Shown here: one piece after another, positions 1-7,364 of the stretch
Layout: every line of letters begins with the position of its first letter
How positions within the stretch are numbered: the stretch's first letter is position 1
Virus record (IMG/VR): IMGVR_UViG_3300047386_000096
Span: 1-29,325 of that record
Source of the DNA: a virus
Length of the DNA: 29,325 nt
Reading direction: 5' to 3' (one strand)
Position numbers and translations under genes: made by a program
The notes under the pieces: model-generated
The model's input: the letters and a program-made list of their open reading frames with translations, nothing else
Told to the model about the DNA's origin: nothing
Databases searched by the model: none

Positions 1-697
1 CCCAGTTGTAGCAAACTGCAAATCTTTTATAGTCACTCGTACTATTGCCTATTTTCTGCAAATACCGCTGGCACTTCGCCAATGTCTCTCCGTAGCTTTC
101 GTGCGGGAAGTCGATAGCGCTGTCGCCAACGTTCAGGCAGACGCCTGTGATTTTCCCGCCATCTGGAAACCCGCCAAACTCCATGTTCATAAACAGATTG
201 TTTGCATTTGGGGATATACCCGTGGTGTCAACGGGTATCGTTACCCTTGTCCAATCTGAGTAGTTACCAAAAGAGTTAAATGTCGTTATATCTACATTAT
301 CAGTTCCGCTACCCGCCGAGTTTCTAAAGTTTATGTAGATAGAGGTGCCACTAAAGTCTCCCTTTAAGTACATGGAAAGAGTGTACATTTGTTGCGGGAA
401 AAAACCCTGACGTGTAAGCTCAACACCCGTGCCTAAATTGTTGCCGCCACCTGTTACATTAAAGAAAAGACTGTATTCAAAACCGTCTGGTGCATCTGTG
501 CTTCTTTCTATTGTACCAGTTGCTGATGGATTATATCTCCAAAATCTATCCGCTGTATAGTTAATGCCAGAACCCGCTGCGTGTGAGGTTCCTCTTTGCC
601 AGACAGTTAGACCACCATTCACCACCATGTTGGAGCCAGTGATAGCCCCATCGTCAACCTGATTGCCAAGATCGGCTAGTTGCCTTGCCTTGCTCAT
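1..697 (-). CDS. tail fibre/receptor-binding-like protein, 3' end outside window
   Basis: I translated this by hand. An ATG at 697-695 opens a frame that stays open for 232 codons to the window edge, so the C-terminus is missing. The start follows the upstream 83-aa gene in a TGACATG junction. The N-terminus (MSKARQLADLGNQVDDGAIT) and the phrase NMVVNGGLTVWQRGTS near residue 23 are typical of phage tail proteins. Residues 70-190 look like a beta-sandwich, carbohydrate-binding-like region. FPHESYGETLAKCQRYLQKI at 197-216 is a recurring phage-tail motif. The protein is last in the visible tail operon, where host-range proteins usually lie. The role in receptor binding is inferred. Confidence 0.8.
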   Translation of the reverse strand, partial: MSKARQLADLGNQVDDGAITGSNMVVNGGLTVWQRGTSHAAGSGINYTADRFWRYNPSATGTIERSTDAPDGFEYSLFFNVTGGGNNLGTGVELTRQGFFPQQMYTLSMYLKGDFSGTSIYINFRNSAGSGTDNVDITTFNSFGNYSDWTRVTIPVDTTGISPNANNLFMNMEFGGFPDGGKITGVCLNVGDSAIDFPHESYGETLAKCQRYLQKIGNSTSDYKRFAVCYNW

Positions 698-698
698 G

Positions 699-950
699 TC
701 ACACCTCTTGGCTTGCTAAGTGTGCGGCGTAAGCATCCTTAACCGCTTGGGTGTGAACTGCGTTACAGATAGCTTGAACCTCAGTGCTTTCACCTGTGAT
801 GTCATCGTTAGGTGCAACGACATGGCGTGAGAAGCTGCGGCTGATCTCTGCGTCACCATCAAAGATAACACGGGCAGAGCGAACCTGAATGTGTTTGTAT
901 GGCCCCACGATCTCGATTTTATCCTGTTCTGTGCGTTCTGTTAGTGCCAT
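699..950 (-). CDS. conserved small tail-operon protein, 83 aa
   Basis: The product is a soluble 83-residue protein with mixed charge and no membrane segment. The start has a good ribosome site (AGGAG, 8 bases upstream). The gene lies between two fibre-like genes and its stop is one base from the next start. Proteins of this kind occur next to tail-fibre genes in marine phages, but I do not recognise a named family. A minor tail component or a fibre assembly factor is possible. The gene call is firm and the function is unknown. Confidence 0.75.
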   Translation of the reverse strand: MALTERTEQDKIEIVGPYKHIQVRSARVIFDGDAEISRSFSRHVVAPNDDITGESTEVQAICNAVHTQAVKDAYAAHLASQEV

Positions 951-983
951 CTATTTTATCTCCTGTGATGGTTGGACTGACTA

Positions 984-1001
984 CCCTGTGATCCAACAGG
1001 G
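984..1001 (-). other. intergenic hairpin after fibre gene
   Basis: CCCTGT (984-989) and ACAGGG (996-1001) form a perfect 6-bp stem with a 6-base loop. It lies in the 56-base gap between the 330-aa fibre gene and the 83-aa gene. No T-run follows on the minus strand, so it is not a standard terminator. It may protect the 3' end of an RNA or weaken read-through. Confidence 0.35.
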
Positions 1002-1006
1002 GTTGG

Positions 1007-1999
1007 TTATGCTGATGTGTTGTAAGAGAAATTAAATCTAAAACGTGAGTTGCTATCTAAGTGTGTAACCCAATTGAGGGTAGTCATACCCCCAGTATTT
1101 CCATTGTCCCTAAAAAACCATATCTGTGTACTGCTTGGCGGGATCATGGACATGTAGTCTAAATTGGATATGTTTATTGCTCCACGTTCTATGTTTACGA
1201 ATACAGGGTGATAGTCTGTAGGGCCAGACGATTCAGACGCAAAAGGTAATCCCGTAACATAAAACTGTCCTGACCCGTTGGTGCCAGAATTACCATATAC
1301 TGTTCCTGATATGGTTACTGTACGCCCTATCTTTGTATAATGACCGCCCTGCAAAACATATGCACCTGAGTATTGATTAAAAGCAGGCGTCCAAGTCCCC
1401 TCCTCATAGTCATCCAGCTTATTAGCCGACCCAGTCCCGCCAAGGTAGACACCGCCAGACAGGTGGAGGTCTTTGAAGCGGTAACTAGGATGACCCACAC
1501 TTAGTATGTCATCTGTAGCAGTACCACTCCCATTTGTTGGCATTAACTCACTAGCTGTAAAGCGTATGCCTCTGTCTGTACCATAGACTGCAAAACGCCC
1601 AGAATTAGTCCCAATACTCCCCACAGAACTTCCTGATTTTTGCAGATCGATAATCGTTCCGTCTGAGGTGGCACGATCCACAGTCAAAACAGTTGAGCCA
1701 TCGTTGTCTACAGTTAGACCGCCAGTAAAGTTCTGGTTGTTTACAGTGAAGTCAGCAAACGTAATGAACTCAAGCACATCACCAGTTGCGGCACCAGATG
1801 TTAAAACAATGTCAGAGCCGTTTGCCGCCGTGTAATCGTCTGTCAGCTTAAGCAACACGCCGTTGAGGTACACTTGTATGAACTGACCGCCAGCCACATA
1901 ACCAATAGTGGCAAAGCTGGTCTGCCCAGAGGTAGCCGTGAACGTCTGCCGCGTTTGCGTGGCCTGTGGAACTGGTGCGGGGCCTATGTATCCTGACAT
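1007..1999 (-). CDS. tail fibre protein, 330 aa
   Basis: This is a modular fibre protein. The N-terminus MSGYIGPAPVPQ matches the first residues (MAGYIG) of the upstream fibre, which suggests a shared attachment segment. Residues 15-85 (TRQTFTATSGQTSFATIGY, followed by QVYLNGVLL) are the common phage fibre beta-structured domain. A TVGSIG-like repeat module follows near 110-130, and then YRFKDLHLSGGVYLG. LDDYEEGTWTPA near residue 195 opens a C-terminal module that I know from marine phage fibres. The start overlaps the upstream stop (TGATG or TAATG type), showing coupling. The assignment to tail fibre is good; the receptor is unknown. Confidence 0.85.
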   Translation of the reverse strand: MSGYIGPAPVPQATQTRQTFTATSGQTSFATIGYVAGGQFIQVYLNGVLLKLTDDYTAANGSDIVLTSGAATGDVLEFITFADFTVNNQNFTGGLTVDNDGSTVLTVDRATSDGTIIDLQKSGSSVGSIGTNSGRFAVYGTDRGIRFTASELMPTNGSGTATDDILSVGHPSYRFKDLHLSGGVYLGGTGSANKLDDYEEGTWTPAFNQYSGAYVLQGGHYTKIGRTVTISGTVYGNSGTNGSGQFYVTGLPFASESSGPTDYHPVFVNIERGAINISNLDYMSMIPPSSTQIWFFRDNGNTGGMTTLNWVTHLDSNSRFRFNFSYNTSA

Positions 2000-3099
2000 T
2001 ATAAAGCTCCTATGATGAACGCCAGTAGCTCGCTGTAGCGAACCCCAAGCCTAGTGCGCTCTGTAGCACCCTCTGGCGCTTCTTCTTGTGTGTCATATGT
2101 ATCGGTGCGGGTGTAGGCATCAGCGGCTTCTACAGCCTCAGAGACTACGTTGCCTTCTTCGTCAAGCACCTCTGCCACAGCTTCTACCGCTGGCACCTCA
2201 ACGTCATGCTCCCACCAAGTTGTAGAAATAAACATGGCGTAATCACCAGCGTCTAAACCTTCAGCCGCAAATGCTGCTTGTAGATCCTGTGCAATGATAC
2301 CGAAGTGTGTTCTGGCTTCATCGCCTTTCTCTGCCACTGCATCCTTCCAGCGGAATTTACGCAGCAACCCCTTGGCAGCTACAGCTACACGTTGTTCTGC
2401 GTCAGATAGCTCTGCAATGTCTTGCTTTTCGTTGCGGTCAGATGTTTGGATGGTTCCGTTGGTGGCGTAGATGTCATCGAAGCGCCTAGAGCTCGCTCCA
2501 AGATCAGATACATTATCTATTGTAGGATAAATTAAACTAGTGCCACCAAAGGCTAAGTTTGAGTTAGCTTGTGTATTTCCAGCAATGTATATACTAGTAG
2601 ATGAGCCGTTCCCAATGCTCCCCACAGTGGAGCCGTCTTTGGCGAAATAAGCAATAGCCCCATCAGTATTGGTTCTATTGAAAGTGGCGGCAGCACCAAA
2701 GCCTTGCTCAACAGTCAACTTAGATGAAGCAGTCGTAGTCCCCACCAGCAAGTTACCGCCGCTGATGCGCATGGCTTCTGAGCCGCCCATCTTTACCCTA
2801 AAGCTGCCTGAGCCAACATTACCGCTGTCAACATCAAAAGTAAAAGCACTGTTGCCCTGCTCAATATTAGAATAGTATCCAGCACTGTCACTATCTTCCA
2901 AACGTATTTGAGGAAATGTAGAAGAAACATGTAACTCAACGCTGGGCAAACTCGTCCCCACGCCCACCCGATTATTCGCGCTGTCAACGTGCAGGGTGCT
3001 TGTGTCTACCGTTAGATCACCGCCAATGTCAGCATCGCCGCCAACATTCGCAGCCGTGGTGCTAAGGTTTACCGCCTTGGTTCCAATGTAACCCGCCAT
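1999..3099 (-). CDS. tail fibre with C-terminal S74 intramolecular chaperone domain, 366 aa
   Basis: The N-terminus is MAGYIGTKAV. A repetitive beta-rich shaft covers residues 25-215, with phrases such as NNRVGVGTSLPSVELHVSS. The C-terminus carries the peptidase S74 / endosialidase-type chaperone signature: TSDRNEKQDI at 219-228, where the serine is the expected self-cleavage nucleophile, and HFGIIAQDL at 265-273. In this family the chaperone drives trimer folding and then cuts itself off. The protein ends soon after RYSELLAFIIGAL, with little of the usual final coiled coil. It is adjacent and coupled to the 330-aa fibre, with which it shares N-terminal and internal modules. Confidence 0.9.
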   Translation of the reverse strand: MAGYIGTKAVNLSTTAANVGGDADIGGDLTVDTSTLHVDSANNRVGVGTSLPSVELHVSSTFPQIRLEDSDSAGYYSNIEQGNSAFTFDVDSGNVGSGSFRVKMGGSEAMRISGGNLLVGTTTASSKLTVEQGFGAAATFNRTNTDGAIAYFAKDGSTVGSIGNGSSTSIYIAGNTQANSNLAFGGTSLIYPTIDNVSDLGASSRRFDDIYATNGTIQTSDRNEKQDIAELSDAEQRVAVAAKGLLRKFRWKDAVAEKGDEARTHFGIIAQDLQAAFAAEGLDAGDYAMFISTTWWEHDVEVPAVEAVAEVLDEEGNVVSEAVEAADAYTRTDTYDTQEEAPEGATERTRLGVRYSELLAFIIGAL

Positions 3100-3100
3100 C

Positions 3101-3409
3101 TTATGTTTGCTCCAGTACGCTGACGATCACATCCGTTGAACTGGCTGTATCGCTGGTGACAACCACGGTGTCTGTAGTTTCCAAGATGACCTTGCCGTCT
3201 AGCACTGACAGCGCTGAGTTGGCTGGGATCGGAGCGCCCTTGACCAAGTAAACCCCAGCGCATTGGACATCCACGGCAATCTGGCTGGTTGTGCGGTTTG
3301 CTAGGTTGCAGCCGATCACGACTGCCGTAGTCGAGGATGGAACGGTGTATGTCGTAGTGGCGCCGGTTCCGACGCTTGCTGAAGTATAATTTTTAAATGT
3401 ATTAGCCAT
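3101..3409 (-). CDS. small beta-rich tail protein, 102 aa
   Basis: The 102-residue product is rich in Thr, Val and Ser with alternating hydrophobic residues, as in a single beta-sandwich domain. It has no signal peptide or membrane segment. It starts MANTFKNYTSASVGTG and ends two bases before the next fibre gene start. Proteins of this type are common in tail operons of marine phages and may decorate the tail or fibre. The specific role is unknown. Confidence 0.75.
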   Translation of the reverse strand: MANTFKNYTSASVGTGATTTYTVPSSTTAVVIGCNLANRTTSQIAVDVQCAGVYLVKGAPIPANSALSVLDGKVILETTDTVVVTSDTASSTDVIVSVLEQT

Positions 3410-3412
3410 GAT

Positions 3413-3664
3413 TTACCCCAGAGCGATAGACAACGCCAAGGCTATTCCAGCCTCATCAAAGTCGGTTGTGTTGGATGTTGCAGCGGAGCCAAGGCCCAGC
3501 GTTGTGCGAGCCGCAGAGGCGTCAGCATCATCAATTAAAGAAGCCCCATATGTACTGATGGTGCTTGCCTCAACTTTGTCTGTGTTTAAATTTCCAAAGT
3601 TCGCATCGACTTCCGCGTGGGTTAGCGGTGAGCCTTTGCCAGCGCGGGTTACGATGGTTGCCAT
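3413..3664 (-). CDS. short tail fibre-like protein, 83 aa
   Basis: The N-terminus MATIVTRAGKGSPLTHAEVD, followed by NFGNLNTDKVEA, is the widespread phage fibre attachment phrase. DDADASAARTTLGLGSAAT at about residues 45-63 is another standard fibre repeat. In other phages these phrases sit in much longer fibres. Here the frame stops at 83 aa, so the gene may be a dedicated connector or a shortened remnant of a fibre. It is coupled to the upstream 137-aa gene by a one-base TAATG overlap. Confidence 0.8.
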   Translation of the reverse strand: MATIVTRAGKGSPLTHAEVDANFGNLNTDKVEASTISTYGASLIDDADASAARTTLGLGSAATSNTTDFDEAGIALALSIALG

Positions 3665-4077
3665 TAGTCGAGCCTTACCTTCAAGTTGCCAGATGAAATT
3701 CTAAACACATCGCCGCTTTCAATTAGCTTTGGCAAAGCAGTCGTGAAATCGCTAGGATCTGTAAGCTGCGCCCATGCCAGCCGATTGCCGCCGGTTACCG
3801 CATCGTAAATTGCTGCATAGGAAACCGTGCCGTAATCCGCTGTTGCGGTTGGGAATTCTATCGCAGTGGTTGTTGCCGCCTCAGTCGGGGTTGTGCCGCT
3901 AACTGTGAATGCCGCGGTTTGTCGTGCATATCCACCGCCAGAAACCTCTGTGCCGGCCGCGCTGTCACTGTCGGCGCTGGTATGAAGCCCAACGTAAAGG
4001 GTTGTTGGGGCGGTGTAAGCGTTACCGCCAAACACATGATCTAAAATCTTGTCCTCAAGGTAATCTGTAAAACTCAT
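3664..4077 (-). CDS. phage tail protein of the Gp80-like/tail-fibre-associated type, 137 aa
   Basis: The product reads MSFTDYLEDKILDHVFGG and then TTLYVGLHTSADS. It continues with a Gly-rich GGGYARQTAAFTVSG segment, FPTATADYGTVSYAAIYDA and GGNRLAWAQL. This order of motifs is typical of a short, beta-rich phage tail protein found next to fibre genes. The length suits that family. The start overlaps the stop of the adaptor gene (TGATG). The exact position in the virion is not known to me. Confidence 0.75.
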   Translation of the reverse strand: MSFTDYLEDKILDHVFGGNAYTAPTTLYVGLHTSADSDSAAGTEVSGGGYARQTAAFTVSGTTPTEAATTTAIEFPTATADYGTVSYAAIYDAVTGGNRLAWAQLTDPSDFTTALPKLIESGDVFRISSGNLKVRLD

Positions 4078-4694
4078 CAGTAACTCCTAATTTTAATGCG
4101 CCGCCCAGAACTACCGACTTTTGTGCGCTCACTTTCTGTATTTATATCATTTATAACCTTTTGATGCAAAGCCGCCCACACGCTGACCCTTGCATCATCG
4201 GCTAGATATGGTGCGCTATGCAACAATGCTCCATACAGATATGCATCAGGGAAATTTGTTAGCATCCAATTTGTTGCGGTGCTGTCTGACAATGCATCTA
4301 GCTTAGAATAGTAATAAAGCTCCGCGCTATACGCACTATCTGGCGTTGGGTACACCTCAAACTCACCAGCAGTAATCGCATAAAATTCTGGCTTGCCTAA
4401 AGTGTTATTGTTTGCGAAGCGCAGATTTTGCATTTCAGATACAGACACAAGCTCTAACAATTTGCCGTTGGCCTCTGAATGAAATCTAATTGGCTCTAAA
4501 AAATCGTTGGGAAACCCACTGTATTGGGTATCAATTTCAGCGGTTGATCTCTTTTCTTGCCGCCAGTGCCTTACCGTTCTGTTAAAATCAGCTTCAGCCA
4601 AAGCAACAAAGGTAGGGATAGTTGATGTTAGATCATCCCTGTTGAGAAAATCAGCTATGCTGGATTTTAACTCACTGTAATTTGTAATAGGCAT
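4077..4694 (-). CDS. head-tail adaptor protein (SU10-adaptor-like), 205 aa
   Basis: MPITNYSELKSSIADFLNR, then FVALAEADFNRTVRHWRQEKR, is the N-terminal helical pattern of adaptor proteins that bind below the portal in SU10-like podoviruses. KPEFYAITAGEFEVYPTPD and FPDAYLYGALLHSAPYL follow. I chose the internal ATG at 4694. A GTG at 4703 is also in frame, but it lacks a clear ribosome site. The gene overlaps the end of a 56-aa gene by 23 bases. Family and context (portal and capsid also SU10-like) agree. The role as head-tail adaptor is inferred from similarity in memory. Confidence 0.72.
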   Translation of the reverse strand: MPITNYSELKSSIADFLNRDDLTSTIPTFVALAEADFNRTVRHWRQEKRSTAEIDTQYSGFPNDFLEPIRFHSEANGKLLELVSVSEMQNLRFANNNTLGKPEFYAITAGEFEVYPTPDSAYSAELYYYSKLDALSDSTATNWMLTNFPDAYLYGALLHSAPYLADDARVSVWAALHQKVINDINTESERTKVGSSGRRIKIRSY

Positions 4695-4842
4695 TTTCTT
4701 CACTTTCTATTACTTTTACCAAATAACGCTTCTGCATTGTGCCAGTAGCCTCTTCCTTGATAACATCAATGCTTTTGTAAAATGGATCACTGCGCATTAA
4801 GCCCAGACCCATATCATCAACTTCCATTTCATATTCTGTCAT
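4672..4842 (-). CDS. small acidic protein, 56 aa
   Basis: This gene fills an apparent gap and was found by hand translation. ATG at 4842-4840 overlaps the upstream stop in an ATGA junction, and the frame is open for 56 codons to TGA at 4674-4672. The product starts MTEYEMEVDDMGLGLMRSD and is strongly acidic at the N-terminus. No family is recognised. Exact stop-start coupling with the gene before it and a short overlap with the adaptor gene after it argue that it is real. It could be a small virion or assembly factor. Confidence 0.7.
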   Translation of the reverse strand: MTEYEMEVDDMGLGLMRSDPFYKSIDVIKEEATGTMQKRYLVKVIESEENAYYKLQ

Positions 4843-5417
4843 TTTTTTATGCTCTCTAAGTATTCCACCAGTGACATCATTTCTTGCCCCAACGGTTGAA
4901 CCTCTTGCGGGATCACTTCGTTAAATTGAGTATATACATTTGGCCTATATTTTCTATTGCTTAAACCTAAATATTTGGCCTCTTTTGCAAGGCTCATAGC
5001 CCTACCTTGCACCATTGCGTTTACTTCTGGCGGTGAAAATTTCTTATCAAATGTTGCCAGTCTGTCCATTACCTCTTCACGCGCTAAGGGCATAAACTTT
5101 TTAAAATCTTCCGATACATCATAAAACCCTTCTGCTTCCGCTGGCGCTCTATGAATTACGCCACCTAACCCTCTTTCTGGTGTATATTCTGATGTTCCAA
5201 AATAGGATTGTGGCGGGTAAGGATCATATATGACCTCTGGCACTTCACCATACTTAGATAAGCGCGTTCCGTAAGCCAAATCACGTTCCATGCCACGAAT
5301 GTTAGGATTGCTTAAATGTTGCAATGGATCAATAACTGGACGCACTTCATCAGAGTAATGAAACAAATCAAGCAAGCCTCTTGCTAACTCTGAAACAGCT
5401 TTTAAACCTTTAGCCAT
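4839..5417 (-). CDS. hypothetical accessory virion protein, 192 aa
   Basis: The frame could start at 5429. I chose the ATG at 5417 because it sits in a TAATG junction with the upstream stop. The N-terminus is MAKGLKAVSELARGLLDLFHYSDE. The LFHYS phrase followed by IDP resembles the first strand of some ADP-ribosyltransferase-like domains in phage polyvalent proteins. The rest of the protein does not let me confirm this. The C-terminal half is helical and charged. It lies between a conserved HDMFGH-domain protein and the adaptor. Function unknown; the enzyme idea is a weak guess. Confidence 0.7.
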   Translation of the reverse strand: MAKGLKAVSELARGLLDLFHYSDEVRPVIDPLQHLSNPNIRGMERDLAYGTRLSKYGEVPEVIYDPYPPQSYFGTSEYTPERGLGGVIHRAPAEAEGFYDVSEDFKKFMPLAREEVMDRLATFDKKFSPPEVNAMVQGRAMSLAKEAKYLGLSNRKYRPNVYTQFNEVIPQEVQPLGQEMMSLVEYLESIKK

Positions 5418-6691
5418 TATTTGCCCCACTTCTTGATGATTTCGTCTAGCTCATCACGCTCAATACCTTTTGGCATACCCTGTGGATCTACAGCCCAATC
5501 TGGTAGCAAACCGGCCTTCTGATCGGCAAACACTGTATCAGCGCCCAAAGCGGTAGCATTCTGATCTGCGAATGGCCCGCTGTTTAACCAGCTATTTTGG
5601 CCGCGTGTCTCAGTTGTCATGGCCTTGCGAGCTTCTGGGCTAAACATCCTGCTATGCTCTAACCATGCGCGTTCTTCGCCTTTTGCTCTAAACTGCGGGT
5701 TTCCTGCGCCTAAATGCCCAAACATATCATGCACAACGCGGAAAGCGTCATTTGCAACAGCATCTTCCTTATCGCCAACTCGGCCAACAAAACCTAATAA
5801 TGGGTTGTCTGAAGCGTCAAACTCACCCGATCCGTAGCCAAAGTCAGTAGGGAATACAGTTAATTCCCTGTTCTCCACAACATCTTGATAACCCAGCGCG
5901 GGGCTTTTCGCGTATGGATCTGTCTGGCCTTCGCGCAAAAACTTGAAATCTATACCGGTATCTTTTAGCGCCTCGTACTGCGCCATAGTTTCGTTTTTTA
6001 GCGCCTCATACGCTGCTTTGACTTCTGGGTTGTCTGGATCGTGCTTCATGCGCTCATACGCTGCTGCGATATATTTAGCCCGCTGCTGATCTAATTCTGG
6101 ATATTCAATATATTCTGGAATATCTATGCCGGTTTCGTCCATATATTTGCGAGATGCGCTTTGCACTTCAGCAATCGGCCTAGACGAAAATCTGCCTTCA
6201 TCTGGAATGCCTACCGCTGCTGGTCTGCCCTTTTCTGGCAAATTCATAACATCAGGGTTTCCCTCTAATGTATCGCCAAGAAGATATGGCCGTGATCTTT
6301 TGACCATAGACCCAAACTCACCGGCTTTGTCTATCAATCCCGCAAAGGGTGCAGCAACCATTTCCAATGGCGCTTCATTCTGCATTGCCAGTAAATCACG
6401 ACCCAATCTCTCGCTTGAATTTTCGCCAAGATAAAATGGGAAGCCTTCCGCAGTTGATTGCACTGTTCCCGTAGTTAAACCGCTTACCGCCCTATATGCT
6501 GGTTCTAATGCACTAGCCACACGCAGCAACCCGTACAAAGGATTAAATGACCCCTGCCCGATCTCTCCGATTTCATCCAATTCAGATAAAGCTTTCTGCG
6601 TTGTCTGCCTACCGATACTTTCACGCGGGTCACGGTATTCTGGCTGTAAAGCGCCTCTGTTTTGCATAAGAAAATCTATAAAACTTGCCAT
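5417..6691 (-). CDS. virion-associated protein with conserved HDMFGH/TETRGQN domain, 424 aa
   Basis: I chose the ATG at 6691 (MASFIDFLMQNRG), which follows the upstream stop as TAAGATG with a GA-rich ribosome site. The N-terminal 170 residues look like a phage structural or ejection-associated segment. The C-terminal domain carries VHDMFGH (320-326), an EHSRMFS phrase (345-351) and TETRGQNSWLN (360-370). This His/Glu/Arg-rich set recurs, in my memory, in large phage polyvalent or injected proteins and may form an active or metal site. No reaction is known to me. The position in the late operon suggests the protein enters the virion or acts just after entry. Confidence 0.75.
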   Translation of the reverse strand: MASFIDFLMQNRGALQPEYRDPRESIGRQTTQKALSELDEIGEIGQGSFNPLYGLLRVASALEPAYRAVSGLTTGTVQSTAEGFPFYLGENSSERLGRDLLAMQNEAPLEMVAAPFAGLIDKAGEFGSMVKRSRPYLLGDTLEGNPDVMNLPEKGRPAAVGIPDEGRFSSRPIAEVQSASRKYMDETGIDIPEYIEYPELDQQRAKYIAAAYERMKHDPDNPEVKAAYEALKNETMAQYEALKDTGIDFKFLREGQTDPYAKSPALGYQDVVENRELTVFPTDFGYGSGEFDASDNPLLGFVGRVGDKEDAVANDAFRVVHDMFGHLGAGNPQFRAKGEERAWLEHSRMFSPEARKAMTTETRGQNSWLNSGPFADQNATALGADTVFADQKAGLLPDWAVDPQGMPKGIERDELDEIIKKWGK

Positions 6692-6692
6692 C

Positions 6693-7100
6693 TTATCTTT
6701 CCGACAAATATCTAAACAAACCGCGAGCAAACCCCATCTTAGTTGCGGGGCTTACGCCAGAATGTAAAAGTGTCTTTAGCGTATCCATTCCGACATTAAG
6801 GTTGTTTTTATCTGGATCTCTAAAATCGTCTAATTGATTTCTGAAATAATCCTCACCCGCCTCTGGTGTAAGGTCATACATACTACCAGCAAATAAACCT
6901 TTTTTTGGCCCCATATTTGTCATTTTTGACATCATATAAGTTTCTTGCGGGCCAGCAGGAATTGATTGCAACCTTTCTACAGCGCGTTTTAATGTTTCCT
7001 CACCATACATATGACCTTCAACGCCATCCTCTCTAGGACGATAAGCGTTGAAAGTATCACCTGTTATTTGTGCGTAAAGATCCCTAAAGCTTTCAGCCAT
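6693..7100 (-). CDS. hypothetical protein, 135 aa
   Basis: The product is soluble and helical, starting MAESFRDLYAQITGDTFNAY and ending FARGLFRYLSER. The middle is rich in Met, Gly and Lys (TYMMSKMTNMGPKKGLFAG). No domain is recognised. The gene begins directly after the TAG of the 87-aa basic protein and ends one base before the 424-aa gene, so all three are co-translated. It is probably a partner of the 424-aa protein or another minor virion component; this is inferred from order alone. Confidence 0.7.
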   Translation of the reverse strand: MAESFRDLYAQITGDTFNAYRPREDGVEGHMYGEETLKRAVERLQSIPAGPQETYMMSKMTNMGPKKGLFAGSMYDLTPEAGEDYFRNQLDDFRDPDKNNLNVGMDTLKTLLHSGVSPATKMGFARGLFRYLSER

Positions 7101-7364
7101 CTAACACTTCCACCTTTTACGCGCAGCCTTGCCCCGCTCACCCGTCCAGCCCTGTGATCTGGCGCAGAATGACTTTTTACGGGCCTTCTCTTTCTTCGTC
7201 TTTGGGCTAGGCGCAGGAGCCTTGAGATTGCTTCCTGTGGCCTTGTTATACTTTGCCCTGCCCTTAGCCGTTAAACCACCGCCACGCTTTACAGACAGCT
7301 TTTCTCCGCGCCCTACGGATAAGCTTGGGCCAGACTTTCGGCTTTTAGGTTTTGCTTTAGCCAT
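7101..7364 (-). CDS. basic Lys/Arg-rich small protein (DUF6321-like), 87 aa
   Basis: The protein is extremely basic, with the phrases GGGLTAKGRAKYNKATGSNL, APSPKTKKEKARKKSFCARS and a C-terminal ARKRWKC. This order (TAKGRAKYN, PKT, ARKKSFCAR, RKW.C) is a conserved small-protein family in marine phages that I know as DUF6321-like. The charge suggests DNA binding or a role in packaging or ejection, but no function is established. It is coupled to the upstream 291-aa gene by a TAATG overlap. Confidence 0.82.
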   Translation of the reverse strand: MAKAKPKSRKSGPSLSVGRGEKLSVKRGGGLTAKGRAKYNKATGSNLKAPAPSPKTKKEKARKKSFCARSQGWTGERGKAARKRWKC

